This document shows, piece by piece, positions 4,870 through 13,209 of a DNA stretch of 15,330 nucleotides. The notes below the pieces were generated by a model. It was not told the DNA's origin, did no database searches, and worked only from the letters and a program-made list of their open reading frames with translations. Source of the stretch: DASUFI01 sp036274635. Its GTDB lineage: Bacteria; Planctomycetota; B15-G4. Both the position numbers and the translations under genes were made by a program. The stretch covers positions 1-15,330 of the forward strand of contig DASUFI010000353.1 of NCBI GenBank assembly GCA_036274635.1, read 5' to 3'. Every line of letters begins with the position of its first letter. Within the stretch, counting starts at the first letter, position 1.

Positions 4870-7800
4870 ATGCCGCAGGCGGCAGGCCGGTCCCTCGTTC
4901 TCTCGCTTGGCGCCCTCCTCGCATTCGGCTGGGCGACGCTCTCGCGCGCCGCCGCGCAGACGCCCCTCGTGGACACCGAGGCGAAGATTTCGCAGACGGC
5001 GGGCGGCTTCGGCGGCGCGCTCGACAACGACGACCGCTTCGGCGGCGCGGTCGCGTCGCTCGGCGACCTCGACGGTGACGGCGTCATGGACGTCGCGGTC
5101 TCCGGCATCAAGGACGACGACGGGCAGCCGCAGGCCGGCGCCGTGTGGATCCTGTTCCTGCACAGCGACGGCACGGTCAAGGCCACCCACAAGATCAGCG
5201 CCACGAGCGGCGACTTCCCAGGCGCGCTCGATGGCGGCGACGCGTTCGGCTGGTCGCTTGCCGCGCTAGGCGATCTGGACGGCGACGGCGTCACGGACCT
5301 GGCCGCGGGAACGCCCGGGGACGACGACGGCCAACCGCAGGCCGGCGCGGTGTGGATCCTCTTCCTCGACGCCGGCGGCGGCGTGAAGTCCGCGCGCAAG
5401 ATCAGCTCCACGCAGGGCGGCTTCGGCGGCAGCCTGCTCTCGAACGATGACTTCGGCAGCGCCGTGGCGGGCCTCGGCGACCTGAACGGCGACGGCCACC
5501 CGGACCTCGCCGTCGGCGCGGACGGCAACGGCGACGGGGGCGGCAGCGACGAGCTGCAGGCCAGCGGCGCCGTGTGGATCCTGAACCTGCAGGCCGACGG
5601 CGGCGTGAGCGGCTGGAGCCGCATCGGCGACGCAGCCGGCGGCTTCTCGGGCACCCTGCACCCCGGCGACGAGCTCGGCGGCGCGCTGGCGCTGCTTGGC
5701 GACCTCGACGCCGACGGCCACCCCGAGCTCGCCGCCGGCGCCCCCGGCGACGACGACGGCGGCACCGCGGCGGGCGCGATCTGGATCCTGCACCTGCAGG
5801 CCGACGGCACGACCGCGGGGCAGACGCGCCTCTCCGCCTCCAGCGGCGGCCTGGTGCTGCCGCTGCACGCGGGCGACCAGCTCGGCCGCGCGCTGGCCGC
5901 GCCCGGCGACCTCGACGGCGACGCGGTTCCCGACCTGCTCGCCGGCACGCCCGGCGCCGACGACCAGGGCGGCGTGGCCTCCGGCGAGGACCGTGGCGCC
6001 CTGCGCGCGATGCTCCTGCACGGCGACGGCACGGTCGCGGGCGAGACGCTCGTCAGCGGCCTGCAAGGCGGCTTCGGCGGCAAGCTGGACAAGGGCGACG
6101 AGTTCGGAATCGCGGTCGCGGCCGCGCCCGGCGACGCGAGCCTCGGCCATCTGCGCGCCTTTGCGGGCGCCTGGGGCGACGACGACGGCGGTCCGAACCA
6201 CGGGGCCCTGTGGGTGCTCGACTTCGCCGGCTCGCAGGGCAGCGCGCCCTTTGAGCAGTTCGTCGAGACGGTCGCCGGGCAGTCCGGCCAGCCGACCATC
6301 CTGCTGCCGGGCCCGCCGCCCACGGGCGACGATTTCATCGGCGAGCCCGTCGTCGTCGTGCCTTCGGGCGACAAGGTCTTCGGCGAGCAGCCCCAGAGCT
6401 TTGGTGGCTCCCTGGGCTTCACGGCCTCGGCCTCGGCCGCCACCGGCAAGGAGCCCGTCGCCTCGCAGTCGCAGGACTACACCGGCGACGGCCAGCCCGA
6501 CATCGTCACCGCCAACCGCAGCGGCGACAGCGTCTCGCTGCTCACGCAGGTCAGCTCGGTCACCGACGGCGGCGGCGGCTTCGCGCCCAAGGTGGACTTC
6601 ACGCTGCCCTTCGACGACGCGCCGGTCGCCCTGCGCGCCGCGGACATGGACGGCGACGGCAACTTCGACGTCGTCGTGGCCGGCGATGGCGGCGTGACCA
6701 CCTTCCTCGGCGACGGCGCGGGATCGCTCGTGGCGACGGAGTTCGCACCCGTCGCGCTGCTGGCCGACCTGGACGTGGCCGACCTCGACGGCGACGGAAC
6801 GCTGGACGTCGTGACGGCCAGCGGCGCGCCGGCCACGGGCCCGGGCGCGGAGACCGGCTTCGCGACGGCGCTGCGGGGCGACGGCACGGGCGCGCTGTCG
6901 GTCGCCGGCACCTTCGCGACGGGCCACGCGGTGGCGACGGTGCTGCTGGCCGACTTCGACGGGGACGGCCCGCCGGACGCGCTGCTCGCCATCCACGACC
7001 TCGACAGCGGACCGGGCGGCGTGCCGCAGGGCCGCATCGAGCTGTACGTCGGCGACGGCGCGGGCCTGTTCCAGGCCTCGCCCGTCTTCGGCGGCTACGC
7101 GGCGCCCAACGTCGACGGCGTGCACCCGCGCTGGGGCGCGACGGCCGACGTCGACGCCGATGGCCACCCCGACGCGCTCTACACCAGCAACGACAGCCTC
7201 GCCTTCGCGGAGGGCAGCCTCGGCTCCGAGCAGCCGCCGATCGCCCTCACGCTGTTGCGCGGCGACGGCGCGGGCGGCTTCGTGGTCAGCTCCATCCCCA
7301 CGGCCTACGTGGGCAAGGGCGTGGCGCCGGTGCTCTTCGACGTCGCGCCGCAGCCGGGCGACGGACACCTGGACTGCGTGCTGGTGTGGTCGCAGGACAC
7401 GCTCGCGGGCGTCGGCGACGGCACCGAGGGCGATTCGGCCACGCTCACCTTCCTCGCGGCCCTCGTGGGCGACGGCACGGGCCACTTCGCCGACGCCACG
7501 CCCAACCAGTTCCTCGCCGCAGACGAGCCCGGCGATCCGAGCATCGACGAGGTCGGCAGCCCGGCGGCCGACGGCGCGGGCGGCCCCGACATCCTGCTGC
7601 CCGACATGGCCGACGGCTCGCTCGTCGTGCTGCTGGGCGACGGCAAGGGCGGCATCGCGGACAAGGTCGTGGTGCCCGACGTGGACCCGACCGACGTCGA
7701 CGCGCTGCCGGCCGGCGGCGTGTGGCAGGGCGGCCCGCGCACGGCGCGGGGCCTGAACCTCGACGCGGACGCGGCGCGCGACGTGGCGGTCTGGAGCCAG

Positions 7801-9054
7801 TGGGACGATGTCGCGGGACTGTTCGCGTCGCAGGCGGCGCTCGCGACGCTGGTCGGCGACGGCACGGGGCATTTCGCGGCCAAGCAGGCCTTCGTGCTGC
7901 CGCACCCGGGCGACATGGCGGTGGGTGACGTGAGCGGCGACGGCCTGGCGGACGTGGCCTACACGCAGCGCGGCGGCGGCGCGCAGGACACGGTCGTGCT
8001 GCTGCGCAGCCTCGGCGACGGCACGCTCGCCGCGCCGCTCAGCGCGGCGCTGCCAGCCGGGCTGGCGCTCTCGGGCGGCCTCGGGGAGGGCGACGTGGAT
8101 GGCGCGGCCGGCGACGAGCTCGTGACCGCAGCCAGCAACGGCACGACCGGCGTGCTCGTCGTCTGGAAGTCCTCCGCCGGCACGCTGCTGCCGCGCGTCT
8201 CGCAGCTGGGCGTCGCGTGGGACGAGGTGCGCAGCCTCGATCTCGGCGACATCGACGGGGACGGCGTCGCGGACGCGGCCCTGGGCGTGGCCGACGGCCG
8301 GCTCGTGCTGGCGCGCGGCCTCGCCGGCGGGTTCTTCGAGCTGCTGCCGACCAGCCCGCAGGCGGCGGCCGCGGGCGGCGACGCGATCCGCCTCGGGCTG
8401 ATCGACGGCGACGGCCAGCTCGACCTCGTCTCCTCGAACGCGGCCGACGCCGGCACGCTCGACCAGGCCTTCGTGCGCGAGCTGTTCGGCACGGGCAACG
8501 GCGCCTTCGTGCTCAGCACGCTGCCGGGCGTCTCGTCGGTGGGCGCCATCGGCGCGCTGCGCCCGGCCGTCGCCGACCTCGACGGCGACGGCGCGGCCGA
8601 CCTCGTGCTGGCGCACGGCGGCTCGGGCAACGTGTCGCTGCTGCTCAACGCGCTCAGCACCTTCGAGACCCTCGGCTCGGGCAAGCCCGGCACCGGCGGC
8701 ATCGTGCCGGCGCTGGCCGGCCAGGGCTACACCACGCTGGGCGGCACGATCGCGGTGACGCTGGACGGCGGCCTCGGCGGCGCGCCGGGCCTGCTGCTCA
8801 TCGGCTCGGGCACGATCGAGAGCTCGTGGATCGTGATCGACTCGATCCAGGTCACCGTGCCGATCTTCCTCTCCGGCGAGCCGGGCGTCCCCGGGGCCGG
8901 CAGCTGGTCCATCGGCGCGCACCTGCCCAACATCGACCGCTTCGCCGGGGTCGAGGTCGCGCTCCAGGTGCTCCTCGCCGATCCGGGCGCCGTGGGCGCG
9001 GGACTGCCGGGGAAGTCGCTGAGCAACGGGCTCTCGTTCACGATCCTGCCGTAG
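4870..9054 (+). CDS. Giant secreted FG-GAP/VCBS-repeat (integrin-like propeller) protein
   Basis: The 1394-residue product starts MPQAAGRSLVLSLG with a Sec signal peptide cut near AAA-Q (residues 27-30). The chosen ATG has GGAG 6 bases before it; a longer frame would begin inside the tRNA. Residues about 39-459 are six regular repeats of 69-74 residues, each with K/R-I/L-S..GGF.G.L, a D-x-FG box, a calcium-loop motif (GDLDGDG..D), DDDG and a GA-[VI]-WIL strand. After a proline-rich linker (about 460-535), residues about 536-1255 hold a looser series of calcium loops (DYTGDGQPD, DMDGDGNFD, DLDGDGTLD, DFDGDGPPD, DVSGDGLAD, DIDGDGVAD, DLDGDGAAD), likely a second propeller set. The last roughly 130 residues (from GSGKPGTGG to LSNGLSFTILP) form a separate beta-rich domain that I recall from extracellular planctomycete proteins. 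It is likely exported and calcium-stabilised; ligand unknown. No enzyme motif is seen. Confidence 0.9.
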   Translation: MPQAAGRSLVLSLGALLAFGWATLSRAAAQTPLVDTEAKISQTAGGFGGALDNDDRFGGAVASLGDLDGDGVMDVAVSGIKDDDGQPQAGAVWILFLHSDGTVKATHKISATSGDFPGALDGGDAFGWSLAALGDLDGDGVTDLAAGTPGDDDGQPQAGAVWILFLDAGGGVKSARKISSTQGGFGGSLLSNDDFGSAVAGLGDLNGDGHPDLAVGADGNGDGGGSDELQASGAVWILNLQADGGVSGWSRIGDAAGGFSGTLHPGDELGGALALLGDLDADGHPELAAGAPGDDDGGTAAGAIWILHLQADGTTAGQTRLSASSGGLVLPLHAGDQLGRALAAPGDLDGDAVPDLLAGTPGADDQGGVASGEDRGALRAMLLHGDGTVAGETLVSGLQGGFGGKLDKGDEFGIAVAAAPGDASLGHLRAFAGAWGDDDGGPNHGALWVLDFAGSQGSAPFEQFVETVAGQSGQPTILLPGPPPTGDDFIGEPVVVVPSGDKVFGEQPQSFGGSLGFTASASAATGKEPVASQSQDYTGDGQPDIVTANRSGDSVSLLTQVSSVTDGGGGFAPKVDFTLPFDDAPVALRAADMDGDGNFDVVVAGDGGVTTFLGDGAGSLVATEFAPVALLADLDVADLDGDGTLDVVTASGAPATGPGAETGFATALRGDGTGALSVAGTFATGHAVATVLLADFDGDGPPDALLAIHDLDSGPGGVPQGRIELYVGDGAGLFQASPVFGGYAAPNVDGVHPRWGATADVDADGHPDALYTSNDSLAFAEGSLGSEQPPIALTLLRGDGAGGFVVSSIPTAYVGKGVAPVLFDVAPQPGDGHLDCVLVWSQDTLAGVGDGTEGDSATLTFLAALVGDGTGHFADATPNQFLAADEPGDPSIDEVGSPAADGAGGPDILLPDMADGSLVVLLGDGKGGIADKVVVPDVDPTDVDALPAGGVWQGGPRTARGLNLDADAARDVAVWSQWDDVAGLFASQAALATLVGDGTGHFAAKQAFVLPHPGDMAVGDVSGDGLADVAYTQRGGGAQDTVVLLRSLGDGTLAAPLSAALPAGLALSGGLGEGDVDGAAGDELVTAASNGTTGVLVVWKSSAGTLLPRVSQLGVAWDEVRSLDLGDIDGDGVADAALGVADGRLVLARGLAGGFFELLPTSPQAAAAGGDAIRLGLIDGDGQLDLVSSNAADAGTLDQAFVRELFGTGNGAFVLSTLPGVSSVGAIGALRPAVADLDGDGAADLVLAHGGSGNVSLLLNALSTFETLGSGKPGTGGIVPALAGQGYTTLGGTIAVTLDGGLGGAPGLLLIGSGTIESSWIVIDSIQVTVPIFLSGEPGVPGAGSWSIGAHLPNIDRFAGVEVALQVLLADPGAVGAGLPGKSLSNGLSFTILP
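4984..6246 (+). repeat. Six in-frame coding repeats of 207-222 bases (FG-GAP units)
   Basis: Repeat units begin at 4984, 5191, 5398, 5620, 5827 and 6049. Spacings are 207, 207, 222, 207 and 222 bases, all multiples of three. The two sizes differ by a 5-residue insertion. The first two units are most alike, both containing DDDGQPQAGAVWILFL, which points to recent internal duplication. The last unit is the most diverged and has lost the acidic calcium loop (GDASLGHLRA). Confidence 0.85.
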
Positions 9055-9075
9055 CCGGCAGCGCGTACCGAAGGC

Positions 9076-11826
9076 TCAGCGCGTCGCGGGCGGCTGCTGC
9101 TCGAGACGGGCGATCCTGGCCGCGCGCTTCGTGCGGCCGGGGTCGTCGGGACCCAGCGCGGCGAGTGCGGAGCGCGCGGATTCCAGCGCGGCCGGGACGT
9201 CGCCCGACTGCTCCTGCACCTCGGACAGCGTGTCCCAGCAGGACGAGAGGCGCATGCGGTCGAGCGCGCCGGGCGTGCAGCTGCCCTCCGCCGCGCGCTC
9301 GCCCAGCGCGATGGCGCGGCGCACGAGGCCGAGGGCTTCGGGCAGCCGCTCGTTGGAGCCCGCGGCGCGGCACTGCATGGCCAGCGCATGGGCGGCGTCG
9401 TTCAGCACCGGCTGCTGCAGGCCGTTGACCTGCACCGAGCGCACCAGCGCCTCGCTCACGGCCTGCCAACGCTCGGCGGGCACGGCCGACTCGTCGTTGG
9501 CGGCGTCGAGCAGCGCGCGGCTGAGCAGCGCGACGCCCAGGTTGTAGTGCGCCTGCCAGTAGTACGGGTCCAGCTCGATCGCCCGACGGGCGTGGGCGGC
9601 CGCTTCGTCGTACAGCGCGGCGGCCTGGTCGGCGTGATAGGGCACGAGACGGATGAGCGCGGCCGAGAGGCCCACGCGGCCGATGAGCGAGTCGCCGGGC
9701 GCCTGCGTCAGCGCCTCGTAGTCGGCGCGCGAGGACTCGAACCAGGCCACCGCCGCTTCCCCGTGGCGCTCGACGCCGGCGGCATCGTCGTTGGCCCTCG
9801 CGGCGGCGGCGAGGCCGTTCTCCTCGCGCCCGAGGTCGATGGCCCGGCGGGCACACCACTCGCGCACGAGCGGGTCGTCGCCCTGCCCGGCGCGCGCGTC
9901 GCTCACGAGCCGGCTGGCCTCGTCGCGGCGCCCGGAATCGGTGAGCAGCACGAAGCGCTGGCTCAGCCGCCCGACGGGCCCCACCGCGGGGTTCCCCTCG
10001 TAGCGGTCCACCAGCGCGCCGGCGCCGGACCAGTCGTCGCCGTGCAGGGCGATGCCGATGGCCAGCTGCAGCGCGATCGGGTTGTCGGGCTGCCACTTCA
10101 TCACGTCCTGCAGCACGTCCGCCGCCTGGTCCCACTCGCACAGGCCCACCGAGACGCGGGCGAGATCGAGGTTGAGCTGGTCGCGGTCGGCGCCGGGCAG
10201 GCGCGCGGCGCGCTCGTAGCTGGCGCGCGCCTCGGTGTCGCGCTGCATGTCGAAGAGGATGTCGCCGATGCGCGCCCACACGTGCCAGTCGCGCTCGACG
10301 CCCTCGGCGGCGCGCACGCGCGCCTCGGCGGCGGTGGCGGCGGCCTCGTCGCCCAGCGCGGAGGCGATGGCGGCGTGCAGCGCGTCCTCCACCGGCGTGT
10401 CGGCGCCGGCGTCGGCGCTCGAGAGGCGCTCGGCCCACTGCGAGGCCTGCACGGGGCGCTCGCGCTTGAGGCAGCCGAGGGTGAGCAGCAGCAGATCGTC
10501 ACGGTCGAAGCGCGACTCCCAGCTCGCGACGTACTGGTCGAGGTCGGAGAGGTCGGCGCGCGAGCCGGCCGTCTCCAGCTCGAGCCGGCCCTCCAGCTCG
10601 CCGCGCGCGGTGTGATGCAGCTGGGTGGTCTTCTGATCGATGGCGAGCAGGGACCCACCGGCGCCCAGCAGCAGCGCGAGGCCCAGGCCCGCCGCCGCGC
10701 CCACGGCGCGGCCGCGCGCGAGCCGCGTGCCCAGCTGCGCGAGCGGGAAGGCGAGCAGCAGGCCCGCGATCACCGCGACGATCGCGCGCGCGTCGTGGCG
10801 GGAGACGTGCTCGGCGGCGTCGCGGCGCAACAGGACGTCCGTGGCGAGCCAGGCCGTGGGGACCAGCAGCGAGAGCACGACGAGGGCCAGCATCGACTGC
10901 CGGCCGAGCCTGCGCTGCAGCTGGCCGAGCGCGCCCACGGGCCGCGCCACCGTGGTCTCGCCGCGCAGGAAGCGCGCGAGGTCCGCCGCCATCTCCTGCG
11001 CCGACGCGTAGCGGCGGTCCGGCGACTTCTCCAGCGCCTTGAGGCACACGGCCTCGAGGTCGGGGTGCACGCCGGGCTGCAGCTTGCGCGGCGGGCGCGG
11101 CTCGCGCGTGAGGATGTCGTTGAACATGCGCTGCAGGCTGTCCGCCGAGAACGGCACCTCGTGCGTCAGCATGCGGTAGAGCAGCGCGCCGAGGGCGTAC
11201 ACGTCGGTGCGCGCGTCGAGCGCCTCACGCCGCCCCGACACCTGCTCGGGGCTCATGTAGTGCGGCGTGCCCATGATCGTGCCCGTGTGCGAGAGGTCCA
11301 TCAGGTCCGAGACCTTGGCCAGCCCGAAGTCCGCGATCTTGGGCACGCCGTCCGTGGTGAGCAGCACGTTGCCGGGCTTGATGTCGCGGTGGATGACGTT
11401 GTGCTGGTGCGCGTGCTCCAGCGCCTCGGCCAGCTGCCGGCAGGTCTGCGCCGCCCACTGGCAGGCCGCGACGTTGGTGCCCTCCTTGCGCTCGGCGCGA
11501 CCGGCCAGCACCTTCTCGAGGCTGCCCCCCGTCACCAGCTCCTGCACGATGAGCGGGTAGCCCAGCGTGTCGTCGAAGCCGTAGACGGCGACGATGTTGG
11601 GGTGCGTCAGCCGCGCGGCCGCCTCCGCCTCGCGGTGGAAGCGGTCGATCTGCTCCTCGACGCGCGTGATCTCGCTGGGCAGGATCTTGACCGCCACGCT
11701 GCGCCCGAGCGAGACCTGCTGCGCCTCGAAGACCACGCCCTGGTTGCCGCGCCCCAGCTCGCGCACCAGCAGCAGGTCGCCCAGGCGCGAGCCCGGTGCG
11801 AGCGAGGGACTGGCCGGGCCGCTCAC
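9076..11826 (-). CDS. PknB-like Ser/Thr protein kinase with membrane segments and TPR-like C-terminus
   Basis: This 916-residue protein has a complete N-terminal Hanks-type kinase domain (about 17-290): glycine loop GRGNQG (25-30), ATP lysine K47 (VAVKIL), helix-C glutamate E66, catalytic HRDIKPGN (146-153, D148), DFG (166-168), GTPHYMSPEQ activation segment end (186-195) and D208 (TDVYALG). All key residues are intact, so it should be active. Three hydrophobic segments follow at about 311-329, 347-366 and 376-397. The remaining 500 residues are alpha-helical and TPR-like (for example RRAIELDPYYWQAHYNLGVA). The layout suggests a cytoplasmic kinase with a C-terminal sensor or scaffold. With three segments the C-terminus would lie across the membrane from the kinase, though their number is uncertain. 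The GTG start lacks a clear ribosome site. It converges on the FG-GAP gene with 21 bases between stops. Substrates are unknown. Confidence 0.93.
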   Translation of the reverse strand: MSGPASPSLAPGSRLGDLLLVRELGRGNQGVVFEAQQVSLGRSVAVKILPSEITRVEEQIDRFHREAEAAARLTHPNIVAVYGFDDTLGYPLIVQELVTGGSLEKVLAGRAERKEGTNVAACQWAAQTCRQLAEALEHAHQHNVIHRDIKPGNVLLTTDGVPKIADFGLAKVSDLMDLSHTGTIMGTPHYMSPEQVSGRREALDARTDVYALGALLYRMLTHEVPFSADSLQRMFNDILTREPRPPRKLQPGVHPDLEAVCLKALEKSPDRRYASAQEMAADLARFLRGETTVARPVGALGQLQRRLGRQSMLALVVLSLLVPTAWLATDVLLRRDAAEHVSRHDARAIVAVIAGLLLAFPLAQLGTRLARGRAVGAAAGLGLALLLGAGGSLLAIDQKTTQLHHTARGELEGRLELETAGSRADLSDLDQYVASWESRFDRDDLLLLTLGCLKRERPVQASQWAERLSSADAGADTPVEDALHAAIASALGDEAAATAAEARVRAAEGVERDWHVWARIGDILFDMQRDTEARASYERAARLPGADRDQLNLDLARVSVGLCEWDQAADVLQDVMKWQPDNPIALQLAIGIALHGDDWSGAGALVDRYEGNPAVGPVGRLSQRFVLLTDSGRRDEASRLVSDARAGQGDDPLVREWCARRAIDLGREENGLAAAARANDDAAGVERHGEAAVAWFESSRADYEALTQAPGDSLIGRVGLSAALIRLVPYHADQAAALYDEAAAHARRAIELDPYYWQAHYNLGVALLSRALLDAANDESAVPAERWQAVSEALVRSVQVNGLQQPVLNDAAHALAMQCRAAGSNERLPEALGLVRRAIALGERAAEGSCTPGALDRMRLSSCWDTLSEVQEQSGDVPAALESARSALAALGPDDPGRTKRAARIARLEQQPPATR

Positions 11827-12236
11827 GAGCGCACCGCGCCGGGAGCGACTCCGCCCCGGGACGCCCGCCTGCCACGGCCTCTGCGACGACTGTGCACGAT
11901 GCTCCCGATCAGCTCCCGGCCCTGCACTGGCTCACGCACGGTCGCCCGCGGTCCCAGTCACTCCGCGGACCTTCCGATCGTAATCCCCGGAGCGGCGACG
12001 GCGCGCGCTGCGAAGCGGGCGTTTGCGGCCCGCAGGCCTGTTTCCGGGCCCCAGGCGGCCGTGGACAGGGCCGTTTTGAAGAAAGCGGCGGCTGGCGCGG
12101 CACGGTGACGAGGGCTCGATCGGGCCCGAGCCGCGACTTGCGCGTGCACGCGGAGCGACCAACACCACATACCGACGCTTGGCCCGAAACTCGCTAGTCC
12201 GGGCTGGGGAAGCATCCCTCCACCGAAGAGGCCTCC
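11827..12236. other. 410-base divergent control region between kinase and peptidase operon
   Basis: I see no supported gene; the frames here are Arg/Pro-rich shadows. The region must hold promoters for both directions, yet I find no clear -35/-10 pair. A small inverted repeat GGCTCG/CGAGCC (12113-12118 and 12127-12132, 8-base loop) lies about 105 bases before the peptidase start. AAGAGG (12226-12231) is the ribosome site of the peptidase. A 410-base gap is long for this tightly packed window. Confidence 0.5.
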
Positions 12237-12806
12237 ATGCGCGGCTCCCTGCTTGCCCTGTTGCTCGTCGCGCTCGCCGGCTGCGGCATCATGCCCTACC
12301 GTCGCGCGGATCTCTCGTCCCAGGCGGTCGTGCTGCAGACTCCGCTGACGCAGCAGGACGAGATGTACGACTGCGGCCTGGCCGCGATCTCGGCCCTGTG
12401 CGGCTACTACCACGTGGAGATCCCGGCCAGCGAGCGCGCGCAGCTCGCGCAGCTCGCCTCGTCGAAGGAAGGCCTGTCGGGCACGGAGCTGGTGGCGGCC
12501 CTCGAGCGCTGCGGCATGGAGGTCTACCTCTTCGAGGGCACGCTGAAGGACGGGCCGACCAGCCTGGAGCACAACATCGTCGCGCACCGGCCGATGCTGG
12601 TGATGACGGAGATCGCGGGCAATCACCATTACGGCCTGGTGGTGGGCATCGACCCGAACGACGGCTCCGTCGTGATCGTGGATCCCGCGCTCGGCCGCAT
12701 CGTCATGCCGGCCGCGGACTTCGAGCGACGGTGGGCGCTGACGAAGCACTTCACCATGCTCGCGATGCCGGCCCAGCCCAAGGTGGCTGGAAACACCGAA
12801 CACTGA
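12237..12806 (+). CDS. C39-like lipoprotein cysteine peptidase (PA2778-like)
   Basis: The 189-residue protein has a lipoprotein signal peptide with lipobox L-A-G-C, the lipidated Cys16 being followed by Gly, so no inner-membrane retention Asp at +2. The mature part is a compact papain-fold C39 domain. Q40 would be the oxyanion glutamine, C46 (QQDEMYDCG) the catalytic cysteine, H131 (GNHHYGLVVGID) the catalytic histidine and D149 (IVDPALGRIVMP) the aspartate, followed by the usual DFERRW helix. C39 enzymes cut after Gly-Gly; most are ABC-transporter domains, but this one is free and membrane-anchored outside the cytoplasm. In this it resembles Pseudomonas PA2778 but lacks the TPR tail. AAGAGG precedes the ATG by 5 bases. 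It sits 18 bases before a small protein gene whose product carries a Gly-Gly motif, its likely substrate. The peptidase call is strong; the substrate is inference. Confidence 0.88.
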   Translation: MRGSLLALLLVALAGCGIMPYRRADLSSQAVVLQTPLTQQDEMYDCGLAAISALCGYYHVEIPASERAQLAQLASSKEGLSGTELVAALERCGMEVYLFEGTLKDGPTSLEHNIVAHRPMLVMTEIAGNHHYGLVVGIDPNDGSVVIVDPALGRIVMPAADFERRWALTKHFTMLAMPAQPKVAGNTEH

Positions 12807-12824
12807 CCCCTGGAGACCCTGGCC

Positions 12825-13109
12825 ATGACCAAGCGACTGATTCCGTGGGTCCTCGCGACCCTGTGTGCCTTGCCGCTCGCGACCGCGCAGCAGCCCGCGA
12901 CCGGAACGCCGGCGCCGAAGACCGACGCCGTGGCGTGCGTGGTGGACACGCTCGCACCGGATGTCACGGCGCTCACCGACGTGGACCGTGAAGCCTTCCA
13001 GTTCGCGCAGCGCAGCTCGGACCCGAAGCTGGGCGAGCAGCGCGGCGGCTTCCTCGGCCTGGTCATCGTGATCCTGCTCATCATCCTGATCGTGGTGCTG
13101 GTGGACTGA
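12825..13109 (+). CDS. Small secreted protein with Gly-Gly plus hydrophobic tail, copy 1 (PA2779-like)
   Basis: This 94-residue protein has no function I can name. It starts MTKRLIPWVLATLCALPLATA, a Sec signal peptide likely cut after residue 21. A Pro/Ala linker holds a single conserved Cys38, then a short helical part (residues 43-70, DVTALTDVDREAFQFAQ). Next comes EQRGG, with the glycines at 74-75, followed by 17 nearly pure Ile/Leu/Val residues and a final Asp. GGAG (12812-12815) lies 9 bases before the ATG, and the gene is 18 bases behind the C39-like peptidase, so the two are surely one operon. I infer that it is cut after Gly75 by that peptidase, freeing either the soluble part or the hydrophobic tail. 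It is 57% identical, without gaps, to the next gene. The overall plan resembles the PA2779 family partnered with PA2778. Confidence 0.8.
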   Translation: MTKRLIPWVLATLCALPLATAQQPATGTPAPKTDAVACVVDTLAPDVTALTDVDREAFQFAQRSSDPKLGEQRGGFLGLVIVILLIILIVVLVD

Positions 13110-13209
13110 GAGCGGGTCCGCCGCGCCTCACCGGGGCCCCGAGACGGATCCCGCCACCCACGTTCACCTGGCTGCGAACGCCGACCCCCGACCCCTTGAG
13201 AAGCTGGCC

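Noticed and set aside
4984..6246. Regular repeats as a CRISPR array or non-coding satellite
   Set aside because: Units are 207-222 bases, in frame, diverged, and encode FG-GAP motifs.
5266..8922. A 1218-residue open frame on the minus strand opposite the FG-GAP gene, and several other long antisense frames
   Set aside because: They are by-products of GC-rich codon use: low-complexity Arg/Ala/Val/Gly translations with no domain, lying opposite a gene with clear motifs.
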